Part shown: piece by piece, positions 11,186 through 22,409 of the stretch | Numbering within the stretch: position 1 is the first letter of the stretch | How the letters are laid out: each line of letters starts with the position of its first letter | Assembly: GCA_003427395.1 (NCBI GenBank) | Contig: BFEA01000009.1 | Location: 5,442,467-5,506,466, forward strand | Reading direction: 5' to 3' | DNA: 64,000 nucleotides | Origin: Chara braunii | Lineage: Eukaryota; Streptophyta; Charophyceae; Charales; Characeae | Notes under the pieces: model-generated | What the model was told of the DNA's origin: nothing | Seen by the model: only the letters and a program-made list of their open reading frames with translations | Database searches by the model: none | Translations under genes and position numbers: made by a program

Positions 11186-12022
11186 CTACCCTTTTGTACC
11201 GCATGTGTGCACCTTGCTTGAGCCCACCTCTAAAAAAGGCCGAGTTGCGCTTTGGGGTTGTGCTCCACTTGCTCCACCTGTCTTTCCAGACGTTTGATAT
11301 ACCAGCTCCATTTCTCCGGAGCCCATCTTCTCTACCACTTTCTCTCTCAAGGTTTCAACAGCCTTTGGATCAACCATCCCATAGGTCGATACTATATCCA
11401 TAGCATCACCTATGTTTGCCAAGCTCAATGCTAGTGCCTCCGGCTCTCTTCTCTCCTCATACTTGCTGGCTTCAATCCTTAATCTTTCCTCTTCTGACTC
11501 CGCTATAGTGAAAGAACCAGGGTTGGGCTGGTTCCTTATGCTTCTAGGCCCTGTGTTCTTGCAAGTTATGACCTCATAGTTCCTGCATACCGGATCGCAC
11601 AGAACGAGGAACATAGTTTCGTCATGCTTGTTGAGTATGACGGCCTCCGTCCGACTTAGGAACGACCTACCCAATAGAATAGGATGGTCAAGATCAGGCA
11701 TTACGAAGAAACAACTTCTCACTTTCACTTTCCCAATCTCTAAAGTTACCGATGATGAGGTCCCTATGAACACTGATCGACTGTTTGCCCCCATCAGGAC
11801 CCCATTGTCTGAGCGGTCAATCTCCATCCCTAGGCGCAAAGCATGCTCCTCTTTTATAAGGTTCATCTCTGCGTCACTGTCCACCATTGCCGTACATGTC
11901 TTCCCTTTCACTACTACATCTAGGCACCCACATGCAACGAACTTACAATCCATCTTAGTTCCGGTCTCAGCCCATTCAGCTTCCTTAGGGATTATAGTCC
12001 CTAATTGCACGCCGGCCACCAT
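11186..12022 (-). CDS. Retropepsin-like protease region of element 1, altered active site
   Basis: A 278-codon frame overlapping the end of gag by 22 nt in another frame, an arrangement usual for frameshifted gag-pol. The active-site line reads AMVDSDAEMNLI at about residues 45-56 (DSDA at 11,870-11,881); element 2 has the canonical MVDTGAKMNIM. The Gly of D-S/T-G is therefore Asp, which should harm catalysis. The second retropepsin motif, ILLGRSFL, is present. The downstream half is an acidic linker with ALALSLANIGDAMDIVS, matched in element 2. It would process the Gag-Pol polyprotein. The frame is open but probably inactive. Confidence 0.75.
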   Translation of the reverse strand: MVAGVQLGTIIPKEAEWAETGTKMDCKFVACGCLDVVVKGKTCTAMVDSDAEMNLIKEEHALRLGMEIDRSDNGVLMGANSRSVFIGTSSSVTLEIGKVKVRSCFFVMPDLDHPILLGRSFLSRTEAVILNKHDETMFLVLCDPVCRNYEVITCKNTGPRSIRNQPNPGSFTIAESEEERLRIEASKYEERREPEALALSLANIGDAMDIVSTYGMVDPKAVETLREKVVEKMGSGEMELVYQTSGKTGGASGAQPQSATRPFLEVGSSKVHTCGTKG

Positions 12023-12900
12023 CTTCCTGGATAAACGTGCTCTGAGCCTTGCCCCCCTTGAGCCAAATTCTTCGCTTTTCCCTGGGCCTTTGTCAACTTC
12101 AAAGGCTCAGGCTCCTCTTCCTCCTTTTCTTCCTCTGCTTGCACTACCGCTTTCTTCGCTTTGCCCACGGTCTGTGGTGCTGCCATAGTCTTTCTTGCTG
12201 CCTTTGCCTCTTTCTCTGCATCAAGTTGGGCAACAACCTCCTCTATCAGTTTCTTAAAGTCTCGCCCGTCACTCGTCGTGGCGTCCAAGGCCTTCCTTTT
12301 CTTCCTAGCCTGTCGCATTTGGAAGATATCCACTTGATCCAGTTCCCCATCTATCACGCCCTCTTTTATGGCAGCCCAAGTCAACTTCTTCCCCGGCACA
12401 GCCTTCTTGGTTAGCGCGGAGGCCTCCCAATTCTTGAAGTGCCCCAGGAAGGTTGCACACTATTCCTCTTTGGCTAATCCTGGGACCTTCCTTGCCATCT
12501 TCTCGAATGCCGTAGTGAAAGCCCCCACAGTGGAAAACTCATCGCGCCGTAACATTTCTAGGTCTGTTTTTGTTAGCAGACCATCCCCTAGCTTAAAACG
12601 CCTATGCATTTCCCCCTTGAACTTGGCCCAATCTCCCCCTGCTCCAGCAACCACCTTCATTACCTCGGGCCGGGTTTCTCACCAGACGTATCTGGGTAGG
12701 ATTTGGAACTTGTTTGCATCCGACACCTCGCCTGTAACCTGTTCCAACAACTCTAGCCATTTGGACACCCTTTCCTCTTCAAACCAGAAGATGTCAACCT
12801 TCGGTACCTGTAGTCGTGCTAGCTCTCTCTTCTCAATGGCCTTCACAAAGTCTTCTGGCATAGCTGCCGGGCCCCGCTCAATTCCATCTGCGTCCGACAT
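12001..12900 (-). pseudogene. gag (capsid) of element 1, two in-frame stops
   Basis: The start is the ATG at 12,898-12,900 (MSDADGIERG), about 320 nt after the primer binding site. The frame runs unshifted to 12,001 but has TGA at 12,679-12,681, where element 2 has Trp, and TAG at 12,460-12,462, where element 2 has Gln. Capsid-like helices include RVSKWLELLEQV and DWAKFKGEMHRRFKLGDG. The C-terminal part is Lys/Glu rich. No CCHC zinc knuckle is seen here, although element 2 gag has one. It would form the particle shell around element RNA. The family match rests on the element 2 paralogue and on position. Confidence 0.7.
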
Positions 12901-13216
12901 CTTTACCTCCCTTGGCCAACTAACCAATTAGAAAGGGAGGGTAGCCCACCAGACAGCTTGTCAAGTTCTAGGGGACTTGTCCTAAATCCTATCTAGCCGT
13001 TCCACCTCTATGTTTAGTCAGTCATTCTACTCTTAGTTACTCAAAGACTTAAATACAACCTTCAATCGCACTTCTGAACACTTAGTCTTGTTATTATATC
13101 CTACACAATCCTCTTATATAAAACACTCCAAACCGTAAGCTTTTGTCGTTTTGCCTAGATCATCAGCCTGCACTTAACCTGGGTTCGTTCTCTTAAGGAC
13201 CCCGGTAGGCAGCCGA

Positions 13217-13236
13217 GATCCCCGGCAACGACGCCA
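13217..13236 (-). promoter_or_regulatory. Primer binding site, tRNA-Asp
   Basis: The plus strand reads GATCCCCGGCAACGACGCCA, which is the 3' end of plant tRNA-Asp with one difference (ACGACG for ACGGCG). The element's minus strand is therefore the complement. It sits 2 nt inside the LTR end at 13,239. This is the key evidence that the LTR boundary lies here and not near 20 kb. Confidence 0.88.
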
Positions 13237-13734
13237 CCTGTCGAGCGCATCGGTCCCGCACGGGGACCCTCCTGGCCGCGTCACGCAGGATTATGCAGGA
13301 CTTGTCGCAGAGAGCGTTTGCCGCTCCGGCCGAGTGCGCCAGCCGTACCTCTCGCGGCCCCCTACGACAGGACAAGATCACGCGAGGCATCGCTTACCTC
13401 CACCTGGGAGTTGTCACCATCCCTTAGGTGGGCGTATCTCTGCCGAGCTACTGAACCACATGTGAAAGCTTTTCGTATGCAATTGCAGAGGTGGCCCAGC
13501 CGAGGGTGTTTCCCGTTCGCTGTAGCATAGGGGGTTACGCATGGTCGAACGCCCAAAATTCGAGCCCGTACGCGAATTGACGTTCTGGGGGGCTGAGGTC
13601 CCAAACACGACTCGGCGCCGGTCGACTAGGACGCATCGCACACACTACACATACACCACAACACGCACATCTACCCACATATAACTTACGGAGATACACA
13701 AAACAACACACGACGCCACAACACCACAATACTC

Positions 13735-14690
13735 CTAGTCCCCTCAGTATCCGATCCATAACTTTATGCTGCGAAACTCAGATAGGCATTGCGCGCTGGA
13801 TTTCCGTATAAGTATTGAGCGAGCGCATGACCTCCTCATATCAACCAGCCATGCGGGCATACGCAAGCACTCGCGCTGATGGGGTACTATGTGGTACTCA
13901 TAACCTCGCGGCCCTTGGTAATCTCGAGGGTCGCGTTCGACACTCGAGTGTCGGCTGACAGACGCTTTGAGGGGTAATCTCTCGACGTCAGACAACCGCC
14001 ATGTGCGGTTGAAGACCACACTCTCTTCTGCACCCTGTGTAGAGGGGTTGAGTAGACAACTTTAAGTTGCCGTGACGCTAAAATATCAAGGGGTTTGACT
14101 TTGACGGCTGCCACAGACTACAACGTCCAACCATGAAAATTCGAAAGAGGAACTTATCCCAACTCGTACGGTTTGGTGGCCTCCTAAAATAAAGGGGGTA
14201 GGCGGACGCAAACAAAGCGCGCGCGGAGGAGACCCAAAAATCAGACCCATAGGCTACCCGATGTCCGGGATAATGAAGACCCGTACACGGACTCCCATAG
14301 GTCGACTGAGATTGGTAGTTCGCTCATGCGTCGCTTCGCGATACTGAAAAACCCGAATCTATTAGTCATAACGCGCATTGGTTCTCGCCGCCCGACCCAT
14401 AACTTTAGTGCGAGAATCGGTAAGTGTTGCGCGTGCGGATTTAGTATAAGATCGCGCGGAAGCAGGACCTACACATACCAATTTATCATGCAGATCTACG
14501 CGAGTGTCCGCGATTGACGGCGCATTATGTGGTGCCCATACCCAAATGGCCTCTTCTGAGCCCTGGGGTTGTCTCCGATGCTCTAGCGTTGGCTGAAGTG
14601 CGCGCTAAGGGGGGTAAGCCTTTAGCGGGCGCAAAATCGGCCTGAGGGCCTTACCATCTTCTGCACCCTAAGGTGTCCCGAAGGGCGCGA
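13735..14690. repeat. Diverged tandem duplication within the right LTR
   Basis: The block from about 13,750 (CATAACTTTATGCTGCGAAA, then TCTTCTGCACCCTGTG at its end) recurs from about 14,395 (CATAACTTTAGTGCGAGAAT, then TCTTCTGCACCCTAAG). The solo LTR has one copy, near 45,630-45,850. The duplication partly explains why this LTR is longer than the solo one. Confidence 0.6.
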
Positions 14691-15188
14691 GGTGAGATGG
14701 TCCCTAGGGCAGGAAGGAATTCAGAGCGGTGGTAAGTTGTCTGGCGCACCACCAGCGACACGCCAACCCTTCCGCCTGGAACTTTATCGTTCCACCAAAA
14801 TAAACCCCAACAAGGATGAAAAATGAATACTATTGACATTATCAAAAGAAACGCCGTCAGGGCTAGGCCTAGGCCCTGGGCCGTCCTGGATGAGGACCTT
14901 GAATTCCAGGCTTGGAAATAACATCCTACCATCTGGTCGGCATTGAATAAGAAAAACGTGGGCGTGCGGTCCCATAGCCCTGTGAGGGTTACCCGAGCGT
15001 ACACATACGTAGATTATCACATTATCTGAACAGGAAAGGAACAATCTCACTCAAACGAGAGGGTGTGGGGTAGTTCACTCTCACGACAGTTATGTGGTTT
15101 TGCCCATCTGAATCCTTAGCAATATCACTCAACATGAATCGATCGAGACTCTTCCACACATACCTGCAATCACATCACAAAATCAAGC

Positions 15189-15285
15189 AAAGATCCACGC
15201 ACTACACGGAGTCAACTCCAACCACTCTCTATACTCNAAAGATCCACGCACTACACGGAGTCAACTCCAACCACTCTCTATACTC
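15189..15285. repeat. 48-bp exact duplication around a single N (likely assembly join)
   Basis: The 48 bases at 15,189-15,236 are repeated exactly at 15,238-15,285, separated only by N at 15,237. Another N is at 15,322. Such a pattern usually marks contig ends placed side by side instead of merged. Confidence 0.8.
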
Positions 15286-15774
15286 ATACCCTTTGTTTTA
15301 GCCATGCAAGCCCCAACCTCCNGCCAACCAACCATAATTAAATACTCAGTACTTTTGTTTAATGACCATTCAATAAAAGTCCGGGTGAAATCATAACAAA
15401 ACAATAAAAATCACCAGGGCTAAATCCTGTTTCGGTTGAGTATTGAGAGTGAATTAGGGTTGAGTCGTAAACTGACGGATCAACAACCGACCTGTCATCA
15501 GTGATAACAGCAGGGTAATCCTTTTGTAGGAATAGCCTGATCAGATCAAGCCTTCAAGCGAAACACGAAAACCTGCATCACAGTACAGGCCAAAGGAGAG
15601 TACTACTTATGTTTCTGCCAGAGGAGAATACTCCCCAAGTCATAGCCCAGTTCCTCTACTAACCTTAGGGCCAGCTCGCCTTGCTAGTTCTAGGTCACTG
15701 AGTATCTCCTCTAATCAGGATAGGCCTGCCAAGTAGTCCTTAACTGAAATATATTCTAACTCCCCAAATTCTAC

Positions 15775-15920
15775 GAAATTTCGGCAACGCTTCGCGCAGG
15801 AAAAGTGCCTTCTCATAATTTTTATGAGCTCAAAATGACTAACTCTTTTCATATTTGTAGAAATTTCGACAGCGCTTTCCGTAGGAACAGGGGATTGTCA
15901 AGATTTATACAGAGCTGAAA
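15775..15920. repeat. Two copies of an AAATTTCGGCA repeat in the right LTR
   Basis: Two degenerate units containing GAAATTTCGRCARCGCTT, each followed by a TTTATACAGAG-like end. The solo LTR carries about five units of the same repeat at 46,860-47,430, so copy number varies between LTRs of the family. Confidence 0.55.
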
Positions 15921-16227
15921 AGATAGAAAGGACAAAACGACTATACTTGGGAGTAACTTCTGACACCTGCTCGACGATCGAGGATCAATGGCAGTCCGCA
16001 CAACTTCTAGATGAGGTTGTGAGCTAGCCTTGATCCCAACTCTTAGAAGGGCCAGCCCTATCTTCATCCCAAGTTCTCCCTCCCATCATCCATTTGATCT
16101 ACCTATGGCTCCGACACTTGGCGAGCGTCTAAGCAACCAACCTATCGAAAAAACGCCCCAACATGAGAGCCCACAGGCATACATAAACATACATCGCTCA
16201 CAGTCCCACATCATTTTGCCCAAGTAG

Positions 16228-16418
16228 TTCGTTAGATCATTCAGTTCTTTCCCTTAGTAAACCCCCTCACTTATGGCATAGGATTAGACAAGGCCCTAAC
16301 TTAAGGGTATGCCCAACCTCCCNTTCGTTAGATCATTCAGTTCTTTCCCTTAGTAAACCCCCTCACTTATGGCATAGGATTAGACAAGGCCCTAACTTAA
16401 GGGTATGCCCAACCTCCC
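16228..16418. repeat. 95-bp exact duplication around a single N (likely assembly join)
   Basis: Bases 16,228-16,322 repeat exactly as 16,324-16,418 with one N at 16,323. A further 48-49-bp perfect tandem duplication without an N lies at 16,991-17,088. Both may inflate the LTR length slightly. Confidence 0.8.
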
Positions 16419-17640
16419 TATGTAAACAAGTAAAGCACGCACAACTTGACTGCCCTAACTTAAGGGTATGCCCAACACTAGATAAACTCTAGTCATAAAA
16501 CATATGACCAGACCGCCCTAACTTAAGGGTACGCCTGACTTCTGCTTGAACTGACGACATGAAGCATAAACTAGACTGCCCTAACTTAAGGGTATGCGTA
16601 GTTAGCTCATAGACAAATTTACGTAGGGCATAGGATTTGGCTGCCCCAACTTAGGGGTGTGCCTAACCTGCCTAAAACAAGTACGAACGACGAATGGTTA
16701 GACCGCCCTAACTTAAGGGTACGTCCAACCTACATATCATCAACGACAAGAGCATATCACTAGGCGGCCCTAACTTAAGGGTACGCCTAGCTAGCTTAAA
16801 CAGTTTAGGTACATAAGACAGAGTCTGCCTGAACAAGGTACAAACGACGTATGACTAAGCCGCCCTAACTTAAGGGTATGCTTAGCCTCCGTAACGACAA
16901 TATAAGAGAATGACCATTGATACATTTGCACAAACTTTATATTTTTCTCTCTTATTAGGCAGAGGATCAGACCTACCCAACTTAGGGAGACATTCAACCC
17001 TGCCTTGTGTTTAGAAGGGAAAATAAAACAAATTTATAACATTCAACCCTGCCTTGTGTTTAGAAGGGAAAATAAAACAAATTTATACTAACTCTCTGCT
17101 CCTTTGCATTATCACGAGCATAGAACTGAACCGCCCTAACTTAAGGGTACGCTCAGCTTGCCCTGGTTACCTTCATTATATTCTTCATTTGCCTTTCTCT
17201 TTACTTTCTTTTACCTGACTTATTGACTGGCTTTCCCAACTTAGGGTGCCCGGCCTGCCAGAATATAAGTTCATATAATATATATCAAATCTCTATATTT
17301 TGGTTGTTTTTTTTATTTATGGCTTATGACTGAGCTGCCCTAACTTAAGGGTATGCTCAGCCTCATGCCTGTGTCCCCCTCAGAAGAAAACATACACAGA
17401 CCTGGGTCTATGCAACTTAGAATAATCCCAGTCTTGTTTTCAGCAACCCACAAAAGAAACATCAGGATTCTGAGCCTTCCAATCTTAGGGCGCCCATCCT
17501 CCTCTTTAGAAACCCTAGAAAAAAACAGCGACTGGTCTGTCCAACTTAGGATAGACCCAACCCTCAAGATCATACCGTCAGCCCAGCAAACATAAATAAA
17601 CACAACACTGAGCCGACATTAACTTAGAGGAGTCCATCCT
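16278..17640. repeat. Interspersed array of a CCTAACTTAAGGGTAYGC motif
   Basis: At least a dozen copies of GCCCTAACTTAAGGGTAYGC or close variants lie 60-100 nt apart, for example near 16,450, 16,513, 16,577, 16,704, 16,767, 16,861, 17,132 and 17,335. Later copies decay to CCAACTTAGG. Intervening sequence differs from gap to gap, so this is a repeated motif and not a simple satellite. The solo LTR has an analogous array at 47,700-48,600 built on CACCTGAACTTACAGAACAG. The function is unknown; binding sites or RNA structure are possible. Confidence 0.7.
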
Positions 17641-20600
17641 TGGGTTGGCCCAGTCAAACACATGCAAACACCTTCATCCTACTTTCCCCCAGCTCATTTT
17701 GCCCGAGTTCACTCAAATTTTATCTGAGCTCTCATATGTACATGTTCATTTAACCTTTCACAATACATGTCCTGACATACCTAGCAAAACAGAAGTAATA
17801 TCCTTACATAGTTGTATTTAGATACCTAGGGGATAACAGTTAGGGGAAGGGATCACACGCGTCAAACGAGATTATACATGACGTTTCCTACCTCCAGAAC
17901 TCCGCCTGGGCTCCGGCAGAGCTCCCGCAATCGGTGGGGCAACCTCCCACAGAGGCCTTGGCGCGGTCCTACGGGTTTCAATCCTGCATGTCGCCTTCCT
18001 CCCGTAACCTTAGACTAGACTTAGAATGAGAAGGATAGAAGTAGAAGATTCAGGCTCTCGAGATCCAAGGGAGGGACAACTCAACTCACAGTGAGAGGGC
18101 CTCGGAATTTGAACTTTCTTGAGGGCCCCGCAACGGCGGTCAAAAGAACGCAGCAGAAGACGACCAGAACCATGACCGGAACCCTATGCACCAGTCCCCT
18201 GGCAGACCTCCAAATCACAGCAATGGACCCTCCTTTTCTGAGCTGGATCCTTCCTTCAAAATCACCACTCTCCCCTCTGACCGTACTGCCATCACGCAGT
18301 CTGAAAATACTACGTTCGAATAGAGCACACCCCCGTGCTCTATCCTGACTCGGGGCGCACGCTAGAATTACACAGCCCTGGGCCAAACAGCAGTGTGCAT
18401 AGCAGATGAGCGCAGCAGCAACCCAGTGCAGCAATGCTCAGTCATCAGTTCCAGAAAACCCAGCACCCGTGCGCAGAGAGAGGCCGCTGTGGCAACCCAA
18501 CTAACCACGCTAAAACAAGGAATGCAGATCGTAGCCCCCCCCCAAAAAAAAATACCGGCGGTGTCCAGTTGTAGCAGAAATTTCGGCGTCTCGAAAACTC
18601 CGTTCTTAACGCTGCGTTATGCAGATCATAGTAACGCCGCAATATACACAGCAAGTGCAAGAGCAGAGTACAGTAGTCACACTCAAGTAGTCGCACCCAG
18701 CTGCAGGCTCAACAACTTAATATGGCACTGCATTGCGTAGCAGCAGTCCTGTCAATGTTGACTCTGGCGCCAAATCCTGTGTTCCCTCCTTGTACGGTGC
18801 CATGTGCCTGACCAACGATCTTTCAGTCACCCTCCTACTATGTATAGTATTGAGGCACTGCCGTTGTCCGTGGCAGCACGCCACCCCAACAATAGGTAAT
18901 AGCAAGGGTACAGTAGCTCGGGTCGGCAGTAGGGAACAAACCAGCGAGCAACTGCAACTTCGCTTTGTAGTGAGAGTGCAACCATGCTTGGCAGCTAACA
19001 CAGTCAGGCCACCTTACCATTGCTCCCTCTTCATTTGTACAACAGTCTCTTTGAGAACCAACAGATTGCTACCATTTAGTAATACAACGTCTTTCTGTTC
19101 AGAAGAGCGGAAAGATACAGCCTACCGTTAGTAGCGGGAATAACCGGTAGGTGTTTTAGCTGTAGCAGTCCGCAGCAGCTGCAGTGGCCTATAGTAGTGA
19201 CCTGAACAGCAGCGACCACAACCACTCCTTGAAATAGAGAAGCGGTACTTTACTTAAGAGAGCAGCAGCCGGATCCTAGCGAAAAAGTGACACAGCCCCT
19301 GACAACAGCCTTTTCAGGTGTTGTCTCACGCAGTCAGATAACCCAATTAGTAGTAATCCCTCGAACAACCCCCCCTTACGAGAGTCTCCAAGCCAAAGTA
19401 GCTGCCATATTTCTTGAGACAGTGATGACAGCTCATTCGAACGTCAGTGAGGGATTTATTTTCAGAGCACCGGCAGCCAGCCGTGATACCCAGGCTGTGC
19501 TTCAAAGGTACAAGCCGCACTTGGCTGTAGTCGCGGTGGCACTCAGATACATGGTAAAGGCACTATTGTCCTCTTCGCATAGTCGGCATAGTCTCCCCTT
19601 TACCAGCCCCTCTCTCTTATTCGCTGTCATTAACACATGAATGTTCCTGGCTGCTAATACGGCCAGGTTCGATCGGACACTCAGGTCTCCTGTTGAAGAT
19701 TTTGGTCCAAATAAAACTACACTGATGATTACAACTGTCTGGAAAAACGAACCCTGCCCCCCCCAAAAAAAGGGAAGAAAAAAAGGAAGAGAAAAAAAAC
19801 AAAAACGAACCCCCACTTAATGATGGCGTCAGTCAGAGTAATCTTGCTCAGCATGGCTTTCTCAAAATAGGTGATGCCAAGGCAGCACAAGCTCAAGTAG
19901 CACGGCTACCTCCCGTTCGATTTGAGGATGAACTCTCCACTGAAAGAGAGATCAGGCACTTTCTTCCACCGGAGGCAAACACGGCAAAGAGCAATAGGGC
20001 CTTGATACCAACCTTGATGGGCACGATGGCGATGAAGTCGTCATGACTAAGGCAAGCACTCCATTGGCCACGCCCGTGATTGACAAAAAATAGGCCGCTC
20101 TTCCCATCGAGTATCAACAAAAATCACAACTAACAACTTCGAAGTGTGTACGGTGGTGGCCTGGCGAATGCCATGATCACTAGGCTGGCTGCCACCATGA
20201 GCATTACCCAGTCAGATGCAGTCAGGACCGCTGCCAGCTATACAGGCTAAATCACGATTCGTTCTTACAACCCATGAGAATGAATCTCCCCCTAAAACAC
20301 GGGAAGATACCTTCAAAAACAACTTTAGTCATGGGCGCAGCTCCCGCTGCTCACACTTCCCAAACTATGCACCTAGTGCGGAATCCACCACAGCCATTCA
20401 CTTTATAATGTTCCAAAACCTCCAGTTAGCATTTTACCCCGTTCGATTCCGTGGAGGAATGTGCGAGATATTAGTTTTTCAGTTTCACTGGTCCTCTTCT
20501 CATCCTCCTCGACTTCTCCACGCACCAACTTCTCTCCGTTACTCCTATTCTACCAACCCATACGCCAGACTAAGCCCACCACTCACTCCGTCTGACCCAA

Positions 20601-22409
20601 AAACTACTACTTTACACCTCTCCCGACATAATCTCACCAAGAATCGAGCATGCTGTAACTTGTCACGCCCGCCATAGTCTTTTTTCACCATTTCCTTTGC
20701 TGAATGTATCTGGCACAAATCAGCTCCATCTTCATTCCCTTTCTTTCCTGCCCTTGCTACCCTCGTGCTTCCTGTCTTTCTCTTCCCCCCTCAGCCTTTG
20801 AATGCCCCTGGCCATCAGGTAAGTATCCACTCCCCGCAAGACTACACACACGGAGATGAAGATGTCATCCTTCAAACTAAAAACCCCACCTGACTCGCCT
20901 TGCCTCAAAACCTCAAGTTAGCACCTTCCCCTGCCAAATTTCATTAAGAAATAGGCACGCTGTAACCTTTCACTCTTCCATATCTCCTAGCTCCGACGTT
21001 GTTTCTGAACTTTTCTCCCTCCTCCTTCGAATGCACCTGGCGCGAAACTGCGTCCAGGTTCATTCCCCCCTTTTTTTGTATCTGCTGCTTCCCTTCTCGT
21101 GGTGTTGCGCTCTCTTGCACTATCCCCCTCCCTTCTAATCCTTTCTCCCTCTCCTCCCTACTGCCATTCCCCCAGTAGTCCACGCTGCCTTCCCTTCTCC
21201 GACGGCACTCACAATTAGCAAGCAAAAAGAGACGATCCTCTTTATTTATACGGGCCAGCCTTGTGCAGGGGCAGGCTGTATTGTTCCAATTCTAACGGAT
21301 GTCTCGAAGGACTGTAGCACGGTAGCGGTATCTCAGCAGTTCGTGGATGTATCCACCGAACTAGGCTTGCTGGTTTCACGGCCGATGTTGAGACCGGTAC
21401 CGGACCACGCCTCTCAATGGACTTTCAAAGTAAAAAATAAAAAAATAAAAAATAAAAAATAAATTAAAAATCTAGGAAGAGTTATGAGACAGTGGACTAG
21501 GGGAGGAAGGTCGTTGGTGCTTGGTCCTCGGTCCCCCCTCCCGAGCCCGTGGTCACAACCCCCCGCAAAAAGCCAAGGGAGATAGTCCCACGGGACCCTC
21601 AACCCCTCGGCTCACTCCAGTGCGCTCCTCCGCTGCTCCACTGCTCGCGGCTGGCCTCGATCACAGGATCCACATGGTGAAAGTCCAATACTGTACCCTA
21701 TAGGGCTAAGCCCAAGCTTGGACAGGCTAGGCGCTTCCCTATATGTGAACGGTTCGGCCCGCCAGCCTAGGCCTATAGCATCACCCTTAAGGCTGTTGCT
21801 GCTAACTTCCCCGCTCAAGCCCACAGTTTTGTAGGCGTGTCTCAACGTTCTCACACGCAGGCTTCCACTCGGCCTGCCATGCACGCGGCCTCGTAGTATT
21901 ATTGCCAACAAGCTGGGGCTTACCCCACGCTGCTTCTTTCTTGGAAAGCCGCTTTTCTGCCATCTCTACGCCGGGAAGCCCCAACCTCTACTATGATCCG
22001 CGCCACCCTTACTAAGCTCTTGGCGGCGCTGCCTGCTACCGGCGGTGCATGGTCATCCTGGTGCCTGCGAAATTCCTCCCAGTGCGACCTCGAAACGCGA
22101 GTCCCCAGTAGACAACATCCTCCTCCAGTCACCACCTTACCTGGTCAACGCAACGCTGCCCGTAACTTTGCCCGTGTGTGCGAGGTAGCGACCGCCTCAG
22201 AGACTCTAGTTTACTCTTACTTGTTCTACTGGCATCACGTGTCTCCCTCGACCCGGGCTCGGTCAGGCTAGCTCATGCCCACAAAGTGCACGCTGACACA
22301 CCCTCTAATCAACACAAATGGGACGCGCCCCTTGATATCATCAGAAGCGGTCTTCCTGTAATCTGCAAAAATGCGCCCAAATACCCTTGTAAGGGTGTTC
22401 GGGCCGACA

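Larger units (their letters stand above)
1..22409 (-). mobile_element. Ty3/gypsy LTR retrotransposon, element 1 (left end outside window)
   Basis: Seen: direct repeats at 1-2,862 and 19,996-22,409 flank a minus-strand gag-pro-RT-RNase H-integrase-gag2 block. On the minus strand the right LTR ends at 13,239 and is followed after 2 nt by a 20-nt sequence matching the complement of the 3' end of plant tRNA-Asp. The LTR tips are TGTCG...CGACA. Domain order PR-RT-RH-INT is that of Ty3/gypsy, and no chromodomain follows integrase. Internal length is about 10.4 kb. In-frame stops in gag and at both ends of the integrase N-terminal part make it non-autonomous as it stands. The right flank (22,410 onward) continues an ORF of element 2, so element 1 looks nested in element 2. 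The left flank and the left target duplication are outside the window. Confidence 0.9.
13239..22409 (-). repeat. Right LTR of element 1 (5' LTR in element orientation), about 9.2 kb
   Basis: The plus strand starts TGTCGAGCGC, next to the tRNA-Asp primer site, and ends GGCCGACA at 22,409. The last 2.4 kb equals the left LTR. The whole length is mirrored by the solo LTR at 45,087-52,975: matching blocks in the same order include 13,239 with 45,087, about 15,165 with 46,290, about 17,890 with 48,860, 18,060 with 49,030, and the tips. Internal features are a duplicated segment (about 13,735-14,060 and 14,370-14,690), an array of a CCTAACTTAAGG motif, and four places with unresolved bases or exact duplications. 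No supported gene lies inside, and the open frames are compositional. Confidence 0.85.

Noticed and set aside
16278-17640. Regularly recurring motif considered as a CRISPR-like array
   Set aside because: Spacing is irregular, the motif copies vary, the context is a eukaryotic LTR and there are no cas genes.
1-22409. Similarity of 1-2,862 and 19,996-22,409 as a plain segmental duplication
   Set aside because: The copies have the same orientation, share exact TGTCG-type tips, abut a primer site and polypurine-like tract at the proper sides, and flank gag-pol. That is an LTR pair.
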